Source of the DNA: Burkholderiales bacterium | Lineage (GTDB): Bacteria; Pseudomonadota; Gammaproteobacteria; Burkholderiales; SG8-41 | Assembly: GCA_020854035.1 (NCBI GenBank) | Contig: JADZGE010000051.1 | Location: 1 to 33,308, forward strand | DNA length: 33,308 nucleotides | Direction: 5' to 3' | Part shown: in pieces, positions 32,398-33,308 of the stretch | Layout of the letters: each line of letters begins with the position of its first letter | How positions within the stretch are numbered: position 1 is the stretch's first letter | Translations under genes and position numbers: made by a program | Notes under the pieces: model-generated | What the model was told of the DNA's origin: nothing | Seen by the model: only the letters and a program-made list of their open reading frames with translations | The model's database searches: none

Positions 32398-33308
32398 GTG
32401 CTCCGTTCAATGCTCGCCGGCGTGGGCTTATGCGTCGCGCTGTCGGGCTGCGATCGCGCGCGCGATCCCGATGCCGGCGCGGCTTTGCCGCCCGTCGCCG
32501 GCACGGTGGAGCTCGTGGAAGGCGAAGTGCGCTTTCTCGACCGCGGCCGGCGGGCACGGCATCCCTCGCCCGGGGACCCGCTGCACGAAGGCGAAAGCAT
32601 CGAGACCGGCCCCTCGGGGGAGGTGCACCTGCGGATGGACGACGGCGGCTACATGGCGGTTCGCTCTTCCACGCGACTGCGCATCGTGAACTTCCGGGCC
32701 GAGGGCAACGACGGCGATCGCTCCCTCGTCAACCTGCTGGAAGGCTCTTTTCGTTCGGTTACCGGCTGGATCGCCAAGACCGGCGCGCAGCGCGTCACGG
32801 TGCAGACGCCCACGGCGACCATCGGGATACGCGGCACCGATCACGAGCCGCTCGTCATACCCGCGGGCAGCTCGCGGGGCGAGGCGGGCACCTACGACCG
32901 CGTATACGCGGGCGAAACGGAGATCCGCACGCAGCAGGGCACAGTGCGCGTGCGCCCGAACCAGGCCGGATTCGCGCCGCGGGAGGGAGCATCGTTGCCG
33001 CGCGTGCTGGCGCGCATACCCGGCGCGTTTCGCCCGGCACGGGATGATGCGCGCTTCGCCGGCCTGCATGCGCGGGTGCAGCGCGAGCTCGACCAGCGCC
33101 GCGACGATCGCCGCCGGGACGTGGAGGAGCGGCGCAGGCTGCGCGACGAGCGCAAACGCACCAGCGAAAAGGCACGGGAAGACAGGCGCAAGACGGACGA
33201 CCGGCAGCGTGAGAAGGAAGACAAGCGCAAGGCAGAGGAGCGGCGGCGCGAGCTGGAGGACAAACGCAAAGCAGAGGAGCGGCGTCGCGAGCAGGAGGAC
33301 AGGCGCAA
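32398..33308 (+). CDS. FecR-domain lipoprotein with charged coiled-coil tail (partial)
   Basis: Starts at GTG 32398 with AAGGAG 7 bases ahead; it opens VLRSMLAGVGLCVALSGCDRA, a lipoprotein signal with lipobox LSGC (Cys18). Residues about 34-190 form a FecR domain: VELVEGEVRFLDRGRRAR, GDPLHEGESIETGPSGEVHL, VNLLEGSFRSVTG and TPTATIGIRGTDHEPLVIP. FecR domains bind peptidoglycan or act in sensing and surface assembly. From about 230 to the window end the sequence is almost only Arg, Lys, Glu, Asp and Gln, predicted to be a long charged helix, ending in 13-residue repeats (EDKRKAEERRREL). The 3' end lies beyond the window. The 225 bp ahead of it, after the C26 gene, show no gene. Confidence 0.85.
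   Translation, partial: MLRSMLAGVGLCVALSGCDRARDPDAGAALPPVAGTVELVEGEVRFLDRGRRARHPSPGDPLHEGESIETGPSGEVHLRMDDGGYMAVRSSTRLRIVNFRAEGNDGDRSLVNLLEGSFRSVTGWIAKTGAQRVTVQTPTATIGIRGTDHEPLVIPAGSSRGEAGTYDRVYAGETEIRTQQGTVRVRPNQAGFAPREGASLPRVLARIPGAFRPARDDARFAGLHARVQRELDQRRDDRRRDVEERRRLRDERKRTSEKAREDRRKTDDRQREKEDKRKAEERRRELEDKRKAEERRREQEDRR
33217..33308 (+). repeat. 39-bp in-frame tandem repeat coding charged 13-mers
   Basis: Units 33217-33255 and 33256-33294, plus a partial one to the window end, each code for E-D-K/R-R-K-A-E-E-R-R-R-E-L/Q. They are nearly identical at DNA level, so copy number could vary between strains. The repeats continue the heptad-like charged helix of the FecR-domain protein. Confidence 0.85.

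Noticed and set aside
1..33308. tRNA or rRNA genes
   Set aside because: No cloverleaf-like or conserved rRNA segments were noticed by eye; a tRNAscan/Infernal run would be decisive.

Overview
The window is high-GC bacterial DNA that looks proteobacterial, most likely betaproteobacterial (Burkholderiales-like). The main clue is the number of Bug/TctC-type substrate-binding proteins: four intact and two decayed, with no TctA or TctB membrane subunits nearby. This is the orphan-receptor expansion known from Bordetella and relatives. The assignment is an inference. No rRNA, tRNA or CRISPR array was seen.

Layout. 1-3052: a repeat hairpin, a Bug receptor and a CocE-type hydrolase. 3236-8963 (minus): an operon-like run of GcvT-like protein, two phytoene-dehydrogenase-type FAD oxidoreductases and an MFS carrier. 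9068-12231 (plus): a small protein, a MATE exporter, a spacer made of heptamer arrays, and an MFS exporter. 12240-13465 (minus): a flavin reductase and a methyltransferase whose start lies in a near-perfect palindrome. 13574-14239: a lipoprotein. 14240-15100: a decayed gene. 15206-17179: a CaiB/BaiF CoA-transferase and a PPOX-type flavoprotein. 17173-20841: a decayed Bug gene, an amidase and an intact Bug receptor. 20842-22590: a repeat-rich region with an IS4-type transposase remnant. 22591-23049: a peroxiredoxin with an in-frame TGA exactly at the peroxidatic cysteine. 23378-25833: a DMT permease, an alpha/beta-hydrolase-fold protein and a lipoprotein. 25889-29308: remnants of a CoA-transferase, a TSUP permease, an S51 peptidase and a TctC receptor, interleaved with two intact Bug receptors. 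29404-33308: an ABC half-transporter, a class-I glutamine-amidotransferase-like hydrolase and the start of a FecR-domain lipoprotein with charged repeats.

The most notable element is the peroxiredoxin, read here as a candidate selenoprotein: TGA replaces the catalytic Cys of the PxxxTxxC motif, and a short hairpin with a GU-containing loop follows at a SECIS-like distance. Second are degenerate arrays with exact 7-bp periodicity in many gene spacers, often as inverted pairs, which look like one class of undescribed intergenic element. Third, several pseudogenes carry the same kind of lesion, an internal deletion joining the middle of the gene to its 3' end, besides single-base slips in C/G runs.

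Functionally the region is about uptake and catabolism of organic acids, amides and esters: Bug receptors sit next to a hydrolase, an amidase or CoA-transferases. Efflux carriers and redox enzymes make up most of the rest.
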